64,000 nucleotides of DNA, from the NCBI GenBank assembly GCA_016214855.1, contig JACRMT010000004.1, positions 843,575 through 907,574 of the forward strand, in the 5' to 3' direction. A program made the position numbers and the translations under genes. The notes below the pieces were generated by a model. That model searched no databases, was not told where the DNA came from, and saw only the letters and a program-made list of their open reading frames with translations. Every line of letters begins with the position of its first letter. Position 1 is the first letter of the stretch. Origin of the DNA: Nitrospirota bacterium. Its GTDB lineage: Bacteria; Nitrospirota; Thermodesulfovibrionia; Thermodesulfovibrionales; UBA6898. Below, piece after piece: positions 41,902 to 52,245 of the stretch.

Positions 41902-44598
41902 ATGGTCAGGCCGGACAGTTCGGCTCCTAAGCCTCAACTATCAGACCATTGGACACTTGATCTGAAAAGATCTTCGCAGCTTTTCCTTGCCATAGCCATC
42001 TGCTGGACGTTCATCATTGCAGGTCTTGCTTTATGGGAAACCCGGAAGGCCAGGGTCTTTGCAATGGAAATGGCGAGGATCGAAGCCATTTCCACCTTTC
42101 ATAAGGACATTGCGTACCGCAGATGGGCAACCAAACATGGCGGCGTCTATGTCCCGCTCACGCCTGAAACCCAGCCAAATCCCTATCTGGCTCATATTCC
42201 GGAGAGAGATATCACAACGCAGTCCGGCAGGAAACTTACCTTAATGAATCCGGCATATATGACCCGCCAGGTCCACGAAATGTCAAAGGATCAATACGGC
42301 GTTCGCGGCCACATCACCAGCCTGAAGCCGCTGCGGCCCGAGAATGCCCCTGATGCATGGGAAGCAGCGGCATTGCTCAGATTCGAATCTGGCGCCAAGG
42401 AAGTGTCGTCGCTCGAATTGTTAGAAAACGATCTCTACATGCGTTTGATGATGCCGATGGTCACCGAGGCCGGCTGCCTGAAGTGCCACGGGCACCAGGG
42501 GTACAAGGTGGGCGATATCAGAGGAGGGATCAGCATTTCTGTGCCATTCAGGAAATATCAGGACATCACCCGCCTGTATCTGTCTGATGTGTACAGGGCA
42601 TTTGCCGTTATCTGGATGATCGGCCTTGCGGGTCTTTGGCTTGGACAGAAGAAGATCCGGCATGCATTGCTTGTAAGAAAAAAAGCCGCGGACGACCTGA
42701 TCGAGAGCGAGGAGCGGTTCCATACGGTCGCCGACTTCACCAGTGGCTGGGAATACTGGATCAATCCGCAGAATCAGGTAGTCTACATGTCCCCCTCATG
42801 CGAAAAGATCACCGGATATGCTCCTTCTGAATTCATTGCTGACGCTGACCTGCTGGACCGGATCGTTGCTTCAGATCATGCGGCAGTCTATGAACTGCAC
42901 AAGCACGATCGTCTCGGCCAACGAGGGAGTGATGATCAGGAGGAAATGGAATTTTGCATTGTCACCCGAAAAGGTGACCGTCGCTGGATACATCATATCT
43001 GCCGGCCCATCTACAGCGCAAAAGGGGATTTTCGCGGAGTCCGCGTCAGCAACCGCGACATCACCGAGCGTAAAAACGCTGCGGACAGCATTAAGACCAT
43101 GGTTAATGAGCAGAAGATCATACTCGACAACCTCGGCGTGGGGGTATTATTTCTGAAAGACAGAAAGATCCTATGGGCGAACAGGAGTCTCGCGAAGATC
43201 TTTGGGTATTCTGTCGATGAAGCGATCGGCAGGGATACCGAGATATTTTATCCTGACGGGAAAAGTTATATCGAAACAGGGGAAGCAGGATACGCGGCGC
43301 TCTCCCGCGGCGAGGTCTACACTGCTGATCTGCAGATGAAAAAGAAGAACGGAACCCTCATCTGGTGTAATATCATCGGCCAGGCGGTGAATGCCGTTGA
43401 TCTGGAACAAGGTGCAATATGGCTCATTGAAGACATTACTGACCGTAAGCTTCTTGAAACTGAGCTCATAAAGGCGAGGAATCTCGAATCGCTCGGCATT
43501 CTTGCGGGCGGCATTGCCCATGATTTCAATAACCTCCTGCAGGGGCTCCTCGGAAACATAGACATGGCGAAGATCCATACTCCCGAGACAAGCAGGGCCT
43601 TCCCGTTCCTTAAAAATGCCGAGTTGGCATACCACGCTGCGGTCAGCCTGACCAATCAGCTCATCGCGTTTGCTGCCGGGGGCACCTCAGCCAGACGCAC
43701 CATACAGCCCGCTGAGCTTATCAAAGAATCAGTTCTGATCCTTATGAGCGGATCGAATATCAGAACGGTGTTCGATCTCCCAGATGATCTCTTCAACCTT
43801 TATGTGGACACTTCCCAGCTTCGTCAGGCGATAGGGAATATCACCCTCAATGCTCAGGATGCCATGCCCTCAGGTGGTGTGCTTATTGTCAGCGCCTCAA
43901 ATGAAATACTCAAGTCCCAGGACATACCCGGATTAAAACCCGGAACGTATATAAAGATCTCGATAAAAGATCAGGGCTGCGGCATTGCCTCTGAGCTTCT
44001 GCCCAAGATCTTCGATCCCTATTTTTCAACTAAGGAGAGGGGGGCACAGAGAGGCATGGGACTCGGTCTGACGGTAAGTGATGCAATTGTCAGAAAGCAT
44101 AATGGCTTATTAAAGGTGGAGTCAGAGGTCGGCAAAGGCTCCACATTCCATATCTATCTGCCGGCTGCTGTCCCGACATCAGAGATGTCGACAATCCACA
44201 GGGATGCTGCTGATAAGGGTCTCAGGGTCCTGATCATGGATGATGAAGCTGCTGTATATAAGATCGCGGTAGATTACCTTACCTTTATCGGGTACCGCGC
44301 CGAAGTCGCAACAAACGGGGACGAGGCGATAAGGGCTTATGCAGCGGCGCAGGAAGCCGGAGACCCTTATGCTGTCGTGATCCTCGATCTTTCGATACCA
44401 GAGGGTATGGGCGGGCAGGAAGCATTTGTTCGGCTCAGGGAACTCGATCCGAAGGTGAAAGCGATCGTATCAAGCGGCTATGCCAATGACCCCATTATGG
44501 GGGATTATTCTTTATACGGTTACCAAGGCGCCCTCGCAAAACCGTATCGTCTTGAAACGCTGAAGCAGATGCTCGAAAGGATACTGAGTAACCCGTGA
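41902..44598 (+). CDS. hybrid histidine kinase with a Tll0287-like (DUF3365) haem-motif sensor
   Basis: 898 residues from ATG 41902 (GAGGGG upstream). TM1 is about 26-46, and a periplasmic DUF3365-type domain (about 50-225) carries CLKCHG (192-197), a single c-type haem attachment motif. TM2 is about 232-249. Two PAS domains (about 265-385 and 395-510), HisKA with AGGIAHDFNNLLQG, HATPase_c (DQGCGIA) and a C-terminal receiver (VVILDLSIPEGMGG) follow. This suggests redox or ligand sensing by periplasmic haem. It converges on the next kinase with an 11-nt gap. Confidence 0.9.
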   Translation: MVRPDSSAPKPQLSDHWTLDLKRSSQLFLAIAICWTFIIAGLALWETRKARVFAMEMARIEAISTFHKDIAYRRWATKHGGVYVPLTPETQPNPYLAHIPERDITTQSGRKLTLMNPAYMTRQVHEMSKDQYGVRGHITSLKPLRPENAPDAWEAAALLRFESGAKEVSSLELLENDLYMRLMMPMVTEAGCLKCHGHQGYKVGDIRGGISISVPFRKYQDITRLYLSDVYRAFAVIWMIGLAGLWLGQKKIRHALLVRKKAADDLIESEERFHTVADFTSGWEYWINPQNQVVYMSPSCEKITGYAPSEFIADADLLDRIVASDHAAVYELHKHDRLGQRGSDDQEEMEFCIVTRKGDRRWIHHICRPIYSAKGDFRGVRVSNRDITERKNAADSIKTMVNEQKIILDNLGVGVLFLKDRKILWANRSLAKIFGYSVDEAIGRDTEIFYPDGKSYIETGEAGYAALSRGEVYTADLQMKKKNGTLIWCNIIGQAVNAVDLEQGAIWLIEDITDRKLLETELIKARNLESLGILAGGIAHDFNNLLQGLLGNIDMAKIHTPETSRAFPFLKNAELAYHAAVSLTNQLIAFAAGGTSARRTIQPAELIKESVLILMSGSNIRTVFDLPDDLFNLYVDTSQLRQAIGNITLNAQDAMPSGGVLIVSASNEILKSQDIPGLKPGTYIKISIKDQGCGIASELLPKIFDPYFSTKERGAQRGMGLGLTVSDAIVRKHNGLLKVESEVGKGSTFHIYLPAAVPTSEMSTIHRDAADKGLRVLIMDDEAAVYKIAVDYLTFIGYRAEVATNGDEAIRAYAAAQEAGDPYAVVILDLSIPEGMGGQEAFVRLRELDPKVKAIVSSGYANDPIMGDYSLYGYQGALAKPYRLETLKQMLERILSNP

Positions 44599-44609
44599 AC
44601 AATATCTGG

Positions 44610-47492
44610 TCAGGAAGACTGCAGCACGTTCTTGACCGTCTCGGCAAGCGAAAGCACGGTGTACGGTTTGGCGACAATACCTTTGAACCCAAATTTCTGA
44701 TATTCTGCCATGACCGGATCGTTGGAATACCCGCTGGAAACAATTGCCTTGACGTGAGGGTCAATCTCCAGAAGTCTCTTCATTAATTCGCTGCCGCCCA
44801 TACCCCCCGGAACCGTAAGATCCATGATAACAAGATCAAAGGGCTGTCCTCCCGAAGCTGCGCGCCGATAGGCAAATAATGCTTCTGCACCGTCCCGGGC
44901 AAATTCGACCTCATAACCGAAGGTCTTCAGGATCTCGCCTGCAATATTCCGCACCGTCTCCTCGTCGTCCATGATCAGGATCCTTCCTGAACCTTCGTGT
45001 GCAAAGACCGGCTCAGGCGCGACCTTCTGCCCCGCTTCTTTTGCCGAGGCCGGAAGATAGATATGAAATGTGGAGCCTGTACCGAGCTCTGATTCCACCG
45101 TGATATGGCCGTCATGCTTCCTGACGATCGAATAGACCGTTGCAAGTCCAAGCCCGCTGCCCTTCTGCTTGGTGGTGAAATAGGGATCGAAGATCCTGGT
45201 CAGATACTCGCCTGAGATGCCGATGCCCTGATCCTTCACGGATATCTTTACATATCTGCCCGGCGTAAGCACCGGCACGTCGCAGGCGTTCTGAAGATCG
45301 AGATTTTCACAATATACGCTGATCGTACCGCCGTCAGGCATGGCGTGGGAAGCGTTGATAACAAGGTTGTGAAACACCTGGCTCATCTGACCGGCGTCGA
45401 CATCCACATGCCAGAGCCCTTCGGAGACCACAAGGTCAAAGGCGATATTCGACCCCCGGAGCGCAAAGCCGGCAGAGTCTTTTATGATACCGGCAATGGA
45501 TGACGTCTCCTTGATCGGAGCCCCTCCTTTTGCAAAGGTCAGCAGCTGCAGCGTAAGATCCCGGGCGCGCTCGGAAGCTTTTTCCGCCTCATGCAGCATA
45601 TCCTTTGCCCTGCCTGCAGCAGGCATATGCATCATTGCAAGACTTATGTTGCCCATGATAGCGGTAAGCAGATTGTTGAAGTCATGGGCAATGCCGCCGG
45701 CAAGGAGGCCGAGCGATTCAAGCTTCTGCGTCTGGGTCTCCAACTGCTCGATCTCATCCTCAGCCTGTTGCCGGTCGATGATCTTCCAGACAGAGTCCAT
45801 GAGAAGCGTTGTCTGGAGAACATCGCCTTCATCATAGTCGGTCTTCTTGTTTGCAAGACCGACAACGGCAATAATGCGCTTACCGCTATACAGCGGGACG
45901 GTCATAAAGTTCGAAAGATGGGAATGTCCCTCAGGATATCCTTTTTTCAGAGGATGCGGGGCCTGAAAATCATTCAGGATTATAGGCCTACCCTGTCTGA
46001 CCGCCTCGCCCCAGATACCGGTCTTTTCGAGCTGATATATCGTTTCGGGCTGCGTGATAAGGCACTCCTTCATCACCTCTTTGGACCAGCTGTTCAGGAT
46101 AAACTCTTTCTTCTGTTCAGAATAATGATAGATATACCCGATGGCACTTCCGGTGAGCTGTATGGCCTTTTCAAGTGCGTAGTCGAGAAGGTTCTGCATA
46201 TTCTCTGCCCTGTATTGAGACAACTCCCAGAGGATGGCGAGGCGGGCCTCATTCATCCTGATCTTTTCCTCGTCTCTCTTCCTCTCAGTAATATCCGTAA
46301 AGATCGTGGCAAAACCGTTCTTCTCCAGGGGCGCAACCGATATGTCGAAATGCTTGTTCATCGGCGGGAAATAGGTCTCGAACCGTGACGGGATGCCGCT
46401 TTCCGCAACACGCGAAAATTCAGCAAGATAAGGCGCAGTATCGGTCCCATAGGCTGCTGTTGCCAATTTCCCTTTCACCTGCTCCTCATGCATGCCGAGA
46501 ATCGTTTCATACTGCGGGTTCACGGCAAGGATTTCGTAATCTGCCACAGCACCCTGTCCATCATAGACAAGACGGTGCAGGGCCACCCCCTCTGACATGC
46601 CTGAAAAGAGCGACCGGTAGCGACTCTCGCTTTCGCGCAGCGCCTGTTCGCTTGCCATGAGCTGCTGGTTTGCAGCTCTCAACTGCTGCTCACCGGCAAG
46701 CAGCTGCTGATTCGATGACCTCATCTGCTGTTCGCCTGCGAGCAATTGCTGATTGGACGCCCGAAGCTGCTGCTCTGTGGCATTAAGCTGCTGGTTCGTT
46801 GCATGCAGCTGCCGGTTCTGTTCAGCGATCCTCGCAAGAAGCGCTGACCGGCTCCGGTTATGCCGAAAATACATTATACCGGCGCCGCCCGACAGCAGAA
46901 GACAGCCAAGCAAAAGACCTATCTGCGTTTTCCTGAAGATCGCGGATCCGTCCGCCTGCACCTTCAGGAATCGCATCTCTATGTCGTGGATAAACGCCAT
47001 CAGATCGTCAAATACAAGGTCATATTCCTGATCTATCTGAGAACCGACACTTGATATGCCTTTTGTTGTCAGTCTTTTTTTGGTTATCTCCCTGCAATGA
47101 GATATCTTTTCCGCAGCCTGAGTCAGCATGGCCCTCAGTTTCGCGTCACGAACGGGTATAAGTTCCCCCTCGTATCCAGCCCCTCCCTTGAGCATGGCAT
47201 CCACATACCACTGAGCACGGTCATAATGGCCCCAGACATCACCTTCACTGACGTTCGGATCGGCCATAATAACCTCTTCTGACCAGAGATGGGCCAGGGC
47301 GATCTCTGTCCTCATCTCATGCACAGCAGCCATCTGGGGTGAAACAACCTTCATAGCGTGGTTGCCAAGATATGCTGAAAAACCGATAGTTCCGATAAAC
47401 AGGAGTGCGACTAATATAATGGTAAAAGGAAACAGGCGAGGGATCGGCAGTGGGTCATGATGCTCGTCTGAAAAAGAAACCGTATTGCTCAC
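44610..47492 (-). CDS. hybrid histidine kinase with PAS, GAF and a heptad signalling helix
   Basis: 960 residues. TM1 about 22-42, a periplasmic helical domain about 45-185, TM2 about 190-208, then nine NQQLxAx/EQQLRAx heptads (226-288), a PAS domain (about 290-405), a GAF domain (about 420-575), HisKA with AGGIAHDFNNLLTA, HATPase_c (DQGIGIS) and a C-terminal receiver (VIMDLTVPGGMGG). It shares its kinase-receiver part with the convergent gene at 41902, although the sensors differ. cheD lies 70 nt upstream. Confidence 0.92.
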   Translation of the reverse strand: MSNTVSFSDEHHDPLPIPRLFPFTIILVALLFIGTIGFSAYLGNHAMKVVSPQMAAVHEMRTEIALAHLWSEEVIMADPNVSEGDVWGHYDRAQWYVDAMLKGGAGYEGELIPVRDAKLRAMLTQAAEKISHCREITKKRLTTKGISSVGSQIDQEYDLVFDDLMAFIHDIEMRFLKVQADGSAIFRKTQIGLLLGCLLLSGGAGIMYFRHNRSRSALLARIAEQNRQLHATNQQLNATEQQLRASNQQLLAGEQQMRSSNQQLLAGEQQLRAANQQLMASEQALRESESRYRSLFSGMSEGVALHRLVYDGQGAVADYEILAVNPQYETILGMHEEQVKGKLATAAYGTDTAPYLAEFSRVAESGIPSRFETYFPPMNKHFDISVAPLEKNGFATIFTDITERKRDEEKIRMNEARLAILWELSQYRAENMQNLLDYALEKAIQLTGSAIGYIYHYSEQKKEFILNSWSKEVMKECLITQPETIYQLEKTGIWGEAVRQGRPIILNDFQAPHPLKKGYPEGHSHLSNFMTVPLYSGKRIIAVVGLANKKTDYDEGDVLQTTLLMDSVWKIIDRQQAEDEIEQLETQTQKLESLGLLAGGIAHDFNNLLTAIMGNISLAMMHMPAAGRAKDMLHEAEKASERARDLTLQLLTFAKGGAPIKETSSIAGIIKDSAGFALRGSNIAFDLVVSEGLWHVDVDAGQMSQVFHNLVINASHAMPDGGTISVYCENLDLQNACDVPVLTPGRYVKISVKDQGIGISGEYLTRIFDPYFTTKQKGSGLGLATVYSIVRKHDGHITVESELGTGSTFHIYLPASAKEAGQKVAPEPVFAHEGSGRILIMDDEETVRNIAGEILKTFGYEVEFARDGAEALFAYRRAASGGQPFDLVIMDLTVPGGMGGSELMKRLLEIDPHVKAIVSSGYSNDPVMAEYQKFGFKGIVAKPYTVLSLAETVKNVLQSS
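46629..46817 (-). repeat. 21-bp tandem repeat coding nine heptads
   Basis: Nine consecutive 21-nt units encode NQQLxAx or EQQLRAx heptads (residues 226-288) of the hybrid kinase. The pattern fits a parallel coiled-coil signalling helix between TM2 and PAS. Confidence 0.8.
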
Positions 47493-47561
47493 GATACGCT
47501 CGTTACCTCTGGACCGTGCATTACGATCAGCACAGTCTCTTAACGTTCTTCATACAGGGAC

Positions 47562-48128
47562 TCAGGTGTTCAGGCGCTCTGACCTGAAGAGCACGCTGAA
47601 CGGTCCTCCACCTACTGAATATAGAACAGTGCCTGCGGCAATATCAAGCCTCACAGACCGTCTCTGCATACCCCCAAGGGATTCAGCTGAAACAGTCAGT
47701 CCGAGGCGACTGAGCACCCCGGTAACTGCCTCGATATTCATACTGCATATATTGTCCTCAGGTCGCTGAAGCACATTGCCTGCGCCGGCAAGACAGACAG
47801 TCAGATCTTCTTTATGAGCGCCCTTCCGCAGCATCTGACCGAAAAGTTCCGTGACCGCATCGTCAGCATATCTGAATCGGTCGGCATGGTCTGGCCGCCT
47901 GCACTTCCCCGGCAACATCACATGGGCAATGCCGCCGACCCTGACAACCGGATCATGCATGATCACCGCAATGCAGGAGCCGATCGCGCTGACAACCAAT
48001 ACCGTGCCGGCGCTCTCGGTCCTGACCTCACCAGTCAATACCTCTCTGACACGTTCACTATTCCTTATATATGGCTGCAATGGTTTCCCCCTGTTCAATC
48101 TTACTTTCTCCTGAGGGAGAAAATCCAT
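47562..48128 (-). CDS. cheD: chemoreceptor glutamine deamidase CheD
   Basis: About 188 residues. Catalytic elements GSCIAV (Cys) and GGIAHVMLP (His) are present, plus SMNIEAVTGVLSRLG near the end. The start is uncertain: ATG 48128 lacks an SD; a TTG about nine codons downstream with AGGAG upstream would be shorter. No chemoreceptor is encoded in the window, so targets must lie elsewhere. Confidence 0.85.
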   Translation of the reverse strand: MDFLPQEKVRLNRGKPLQPYIRNSERVREVLTGEVRTESAGTVLVVSAIGSCIAVIMHDPVVRVGGIAHVMLPGKCRRPDHADRFRYADDAVTELFGQMLRKGAHKEDLTVCLAGAGNVLQRPEDNICSMNIEAVTGVLSRLGLTVSAESLGGMQRRSVRLDIAAGTVLYSVGGGPFSVLFRSERLNT

Positions 48129-48271
48129 GATCAAATCATTGGCGCTGCCGGAAGAACCTACGCGCCGGAACCGTTTTCCGGATCATCCGGGAGTGAGCAA
48201 TGCCTGTCTGCGACATTGACAAAACCTCAGGCCATTATTTAAGATTTTTCTTCATCCTACGGAGGTAACAA

Positions 48272-49147
48272 TTGCATTTCCAGGATCTCATACTCACACT
48301 TCATCAGTTCTGGGCAAAAAAGGGCTGTGCGCTGCTTCAGCCCTATGATATCGAGGTCGGCGCAGGGACCTTCCACCCGGCGACCTTTCTGAAGGTGCTC
48401 GGGCCTGAACCCTGGAAGACCGCCTTCGTGGAACCATCGCGCAGACCGACTGATGGAAGATACGGCGAGAACCCCAACAGGCTCCAGCACTATTACCAGT
48501 ATCAGGTGATCATCAAGCCGTCACCGGAAGACTGCCAGGGACTTTACCTTGAAAGTCTTGAAGCAATCGGCGTTGATCCGACAAAGCACGACATCAGGTT
48601 CGTCGAGGATGACTGGGAATCTCCGACGCTCGGCGCCTGGGGCCTCGGCTGGGAAGTCTGGCTCGACGGCATGGAAGTGACGCAATTTACCTATTTTCAG
48701 CAGGTAGGCGGCATTGATCTCAGGCCCGTCTCGCTCGAGATCACCTATGGTCTTGAAAGAATAGCCATGTATCTCCAGGGCGTTGACAACGTCTATCAGC
48801 TCAAATGGAATAAAGACCTCCTGTACGGTGACATCCACCATATCACCGAGGTCGAAGGCTCCAAATATAATTTTGACCATTCCAATGCTGAACTGCTTGC
48901 GCGCCATTTTGAAGACTGCGAGAAGGAGTCGATCAGATTAAACGGCCTCGGCCTCGTGATCCCGTCCTATGAGTTCTGCCTCAAGTGTTCTCATCTTTTC
49001 AATCTTCTTGACGCACGCGGCGCCATCTCGGTGACCGAGCGGACGAAATACATAGCGCGGGTCCGAAATCTTGCAAAGCTCTCTGCAGAGGCGTACAGCC
49101 GCCAGAGAGAAGAGATGGGGCATCCGCTGCTGAGGAACGGGAAATGA
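48272..49147 (+). CDS. glyQ: glycyl-tRNA synthetase alpha subunit
   Basis: 291 residues from TTG 48272 after GGAGGT. Class II motifs: [38 protein letters not shown] and [10 protein letters not shown]. The alpha2beta2 form is typical of many Gram-negative bacteria. It overlaps glyS by 4 nt. Confidence 0.97.
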   Translation: MHFQDLILTLHQFWAKKGCALLQPYDIEVGAGTFHPATFLKVLGPEPWKTAFVEPSRRPTDGRYGENPNRLQHYYQYQVIIKPSPEDCQGLYLESLEAIGVDPTKHDIRFVEDDWESPTLGAWGLGWEVWLDGMEVTQFTYFQQVGGIDLRPVSLEITYGLERIAMYLQGVDNVYQLKWNKDLLYGDIHHITEVEGSKYNFDHSNAELLARHFEDCEKESIRLNGLGLVIPSYEFCLKCSHLFNLLDARGAISVTERTKYIARVRNLAKLSAEAYSRQREEMGHPLLRNGK

Positions 49148-51237
49148 GCGAAATGAACAGCAGCCAGAACAGTGCATCAATTTTGCTCGAAATAGGGACA
49201 GAGGAAATCCCGTCACGTTTTCTCCCCCAGGCAATCGGGGATCTCTCCGCAATAGCGGCAAAGACCTTTGAGGAATATCGCATCGAGTATGCTGAAATAA
49301 CGGTCTATGCTACGCCGCGAAGACTTTCTCTGATCGTCAATGGCGCTGCGCCATCACAGAAAGATAATATAAAAGAAGTATTTGGACCTGCAAAAAATGC
49401 AGCCTTTGACAGCGAGGGCAATCCGACCAAAGCTGCGACAGGATTTGCATCATCCCTCGGTCTTGCAGTCTCTGACCTCAGGCTTAAACAGAAAGGCAAA
49501 GGGAAAGGGGAATATGTCGTTGCTGTGGTCGAGGAAAAAGGCATTGCTGCAAAAACCGTTCTCCCTGAACTTCTGAAAAAAATCATACTGTCCCTGCACT
49601 TCCCCAAGTCCATGCGCTGGGGCAACGGCTCCATGACGTTTGTCAGACCCATAGCATGGATCCTTGCAATTTCAGGGGCTGAGAAGATCGAGTTTGATAT
49701 CGACGGCCTGAAGAGCAGCAACCAGACAAGGGGCCACCGGTTCCTTTCTCCCGCTTCGTTCCAGATAAAGGACATCTCTGCATACCGCCATTTCCTCGAA
49801 ACGAATTTTGTGCTCCTTGATCAGAACAAGCGGCGCGACACGATTGTCAAGTCCATGGCTCAGCTCATCCAGAACTCGGGTCTGCAGGTCATCATCGATG
49901 AAGGGCTCATTGAAACCGTGAACTATCTTGTCGAATACCCGGTGCCGGTGCTCTGCAGTTTTGACAAGGAATATCTCAGGCTCCCCAAAGAACTGCTCAT
50001 CACGGTCATGAAAGACCACCAGAAATATTTTGCATTGCAGGATGCCGGCGGCTATCTGGCAAACAATTTCATCGTCATCAGCAACACCAAGGCAGAAAAT
50101 GCCGATACCGTGAGAATAGGCGCCCAGCGGGTCATCAAGGCGCGTTTTGACGATGCTAAGTTCTACTACAGCGAAGACTCGGCCAGGCCTCTTGCCGACC
50201 GTATCGAAAACCTCAGAGACGTCACCTTTCATGCACGGCTCGGCACTCTCCTTGAGAAGACAGAGCGGATTGCTTTGATCGCAGGGTTCCTCGCAGACAG
50301 ACTCTGCCCGGATATGAAAGACAAAGCTGTCAGGGCAGCCCGCCTCTGCAAGACCGATCTCATCACCGGCGTTGTCAGAGAATTCCCCGAGCTCCAGGGC
50401 ATTATGGGGAAATATTATGCTCATCACGACAGAGAGGAAAGGGATGTGGCCGACGCGCTTGAAGAACAATATATGCCGAAAAGCTTCGGCGACAGGATCC
50501 CCCAGACAGAGGTTGGCGCAATGCTGAGTCTTGCCGACAAAATCGACAACATTGCTTCGTTCTTTTCCATTGGCCTTATCCCCACCGGATCTGAAGACCC
50601 CTTTGCCCTGAGACGCCAGGCAATGGGCATCGTCTCGATTTTTCTTGAAAGAGGATACAGCCTTGGCATGCAGGAGGTGTTTGGCCATGCGCTGAAGAAC
50701 CTGCAGAAAGTCACGGCCCCTGAGCAGGTGATGGAAAACATCACGAACTTCATGAGCCAGAGAACAGAGTTCATCCTCTCATCAGCAGGCCACGATCAGG
50801 AGATCATCAGATCCGTGCTTCAGCTCTCGTTTGTACAGCCCCTTTCCGGCGTCACGTCAAGGATCGTTGCTCTTGCCGCTGCAAAAAAAGAGGCTGCGTT
50901 CGCCGACTTTCTCCTGGCGATCAAAAGGGTGAACAATATCGTACCCAAGACCCCGCTTCCGGCTGCAGAGCCTTCCCTCTTCCAGCAGGATGAGGAGAAG
51001 AACCTGAGCGCAAGCCATGCTTCCCTGAAAACAGCTCTCGCACCCTGTCTTGAAGCGGGTGATTTCCCTGCGGCTCTCAAGGCGATACTGCCGATAACGC
51101 CGGCGATAAACGGTTTTTTTGACAAGGTTCTGGTCATGGACAAACGGGAAGAGATCAAGACAAACAGGCTTTCCCTGCTCAGGGAGATATGGGAAAGTGT
51201 AGCACCAATTGCGGATTTTTCAAGGTTTCAGTCGTAA
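49144..51237 (+). CDS. glyS: glycyl-tRNA synthetase beta subunit
   Basis: 697 residues, full family length. N-terminal [23 protein letters not shown] and the HD-like segment near 420 ([20 protein letters not shown]) are characteristic; the C-terminal anticodon-binding region ends near [15 protein letters not shown]. Translationally coupled to glyQ (ATGA). Confidence 0.97.
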   Translation: MSEMNSSQNSASILLEIGTEEIPSRFLPQAIGDLSAIAAKTFEEYRIEYAEITVYATPRRLSLIVNGAAPSQKDNIKEVFGPAKNAAFDSEGNPTKAATGFASSLGLAVSDLRLKQKGKGKGEYVVAVVEEKGIAAKTVLPELLKKIILSLHFPKSMRWGNGSMTFVRPIAWILAISGAEKIEFDIDGLKSSNQTRGHRFLSPASFQIKDISAYRHFLETNFVLLDQNKRRDTIVKSMAQLIQNSGLQVIIDEGLIETVNYLVEYPVPVLCSFDKEYLRLPKELLITVMKDHQKYFALQDAGGYLANNFIVISNTKAENADTVRIGAQRVIKARFDDAKFYYSEDSARPLADRIENLRDVTFHARLGTLLEKTERIALIAGFLADRLCPDMKDKAVRAARLCKTDLITGVVREFPELQGIMGKYYAHHDREERDVADALEEQYMPKSFGDRIPQTEVGAMLSLADKIDNIASFFSIGLIPTGSEDPFALRRQAMGIVSIFLERGYSLGMQEVFGHALKNLQKVTAPEQVMENITNFMSQRTEFILSSAGHDQEIIRSVLQLSFVQPLSGVTSRIVALAAAKKEAAFADFLLAIKRVNNIVPKTPLPAAEPSLFQQDEEKNLSASHASLKTALAPCLEAGDFPAALKAILPITPAINGFFDKVLVMDKREEIKTNRLSLLREIWESVAPIADFSRFQS

Positions 51238-51250
51238 TTTCCACAAAATA

Positions 51251-51280
51251 TTGACATTTCTATCTGTTTTTTATTATTTT
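51251..51280 (+). promoter_or_regulatory. sigma-70-type promoter of rplM-rpsI
   Basis: A perfect TTGACA (51251-51256) is followed 18 nt later by TATTTT (51275-51280), with TATTAT three bases earlier as an alternative. It lies 42 nt before the rplM start. Confidence 0.6.
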
Positions 51281-51322
51281 ATCTAACTCACATTTTTTCA
51301 GAAAGAAAGGTAAGAAGTAACC

Positions 51323-51748
51323 ATGAAGACCCAGTTTGCAAAAAAAGGTGATGTCGAGCGCAAGTGGTATGTCGTTGATGCCAAGGATGCTGTTCTCGGC
51401 AGACTCGCCACAAAGATCGCTGTCCAGCTCAGAGGCAAGAACAAGCCTGTGTTCACACCCAACGTCGACACAGGAGATTTCATTATTGTCGTCAATGCCG
51501 ACAAGGTCAGACTGACCGGCAACAAAGTGACCGACAAGGTCTATTACCATCACAGCGGATATGTCGGCGGCATCAAGGCCGAAACAGCCAAAGAGATGTT
51601 CGAAAAACACCCTGAGCGGATCATAGAGAAGGCTGTCTGGGGCATGCTGCCGAAAAACACCCTCGGCAAACAGATGCTGAAGAAGCTGAAAGTTTACAGG
51701 GGAGCTGAACACCCGCACAAGGCTCAGGCCCCGGAAATATTGCAGTAG
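51323..51748 (+). CDS. rplM: 50S ribosomal protein L13
   Basis: 141 residues, with [37 protein letters not shown] and a C-terminal [19 protein letters not shown]. It is the first gene of the conserved rplM-rpsI pair. Confidence 0.98.
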   Translation: MKTQFAKKGDVERKWYVVDAKDAVLGRLATKIAVQLRGKNKPVFTPNVDTGDFIIVVNADKVRLTGNKVTDKVYYHHSGYVGGIKAETAKEMFEKHPERIIEKAVWGMLPKNTLGKQMLKKLKVYRGAEHPHKAQAPEILQ

Positions 51749-51758
51749 AGGAGAAACA

Positions 51759-52151
51759 ATGGCAGAGATAAAATATAACAGCACAGGAAGAAGAAAGAAC
51801 GCCGTTGCACGGGTCATCATCGCACCGGGCACAGGCAAGATCACGGTCAATAACAAGTCACTTGACGATTACTTCCATAGAGAGACTCTCCGCATGATCA
51901 TAAAGCAGCCGATCGAGCTCGTAGGGGTTACCGGCAAGCATGACATATCCGTCAAAGTTGCAGGCGGCGGTCTTACCGGTCAGGCAGGTGCCATCAGGCA
52001 CGGCATCTCAAGGGCCCTGTTACGGGTCGATGCCGATATGAGGGGCAAGCTCAAGAAGGAAGGGTTCCTTACCAGGGATCCGAGGGAAAAGGAAAGAAAG
52101 AAATACGGTCTCGCAGGGGCAAGAAAGCGCTTCCAGTTCTCAAAGAGATAG
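51759..52151 (+). CDS. rpsI: 30S ribosomal protein S9
   Basis: 130 residues: [40 protein letters not shown] and the terminal [18 protein letters not shown], whose C-terminal arginine tail contacts tRNA. It lies 10 nt after rplM and is followed by a terminator. Confidence 0.98.
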   Translation: MAEIKYNSTGRRKNAVARVIIAPGTGKITVNNKSLDDYFHRETLRMIIKQPIELVGVTGKHDISVKVAGGGLTGQAGAIRHGISRALLRVDADMRGKLKKEGFLTRDPREKERKKYGLAGARKRFQFSKR

Positions 52152-52173
52152 TTTTCTTTTTCACTGCACCACC

Positions 52174-52206
52174 AAAAGGCCCCGCGTTTTCGGGGCCTTT
52201 TCTTTT
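52174..52206 (+). terminator. intrinsic terminator of rplM-rpsI
   Basis: AAAAGGCCCCG pairs perfectly with CGGGGCCTTTT, with T-rich sequence immediately after; 22 nt downstream of the rpsI stop. Confidence 0.9.
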
Positions 52207-52245
52207 GCCTGAAATTTTAGTGCAGCGTGAGGTATGATAAAAATT

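Noticed and set aside
45591..46388. 265-codon open frame antisense to a hybrid kinase
   Set aside because: Contained within the kinase's GAF/PAS region; no independent signals.
49672..50688. 338-codon open frame antisense to glyS
   Set aside because: It lies wholly inside glyS, has no ribosome site and its translation shows no family motif; it is a shadow of codon bias.
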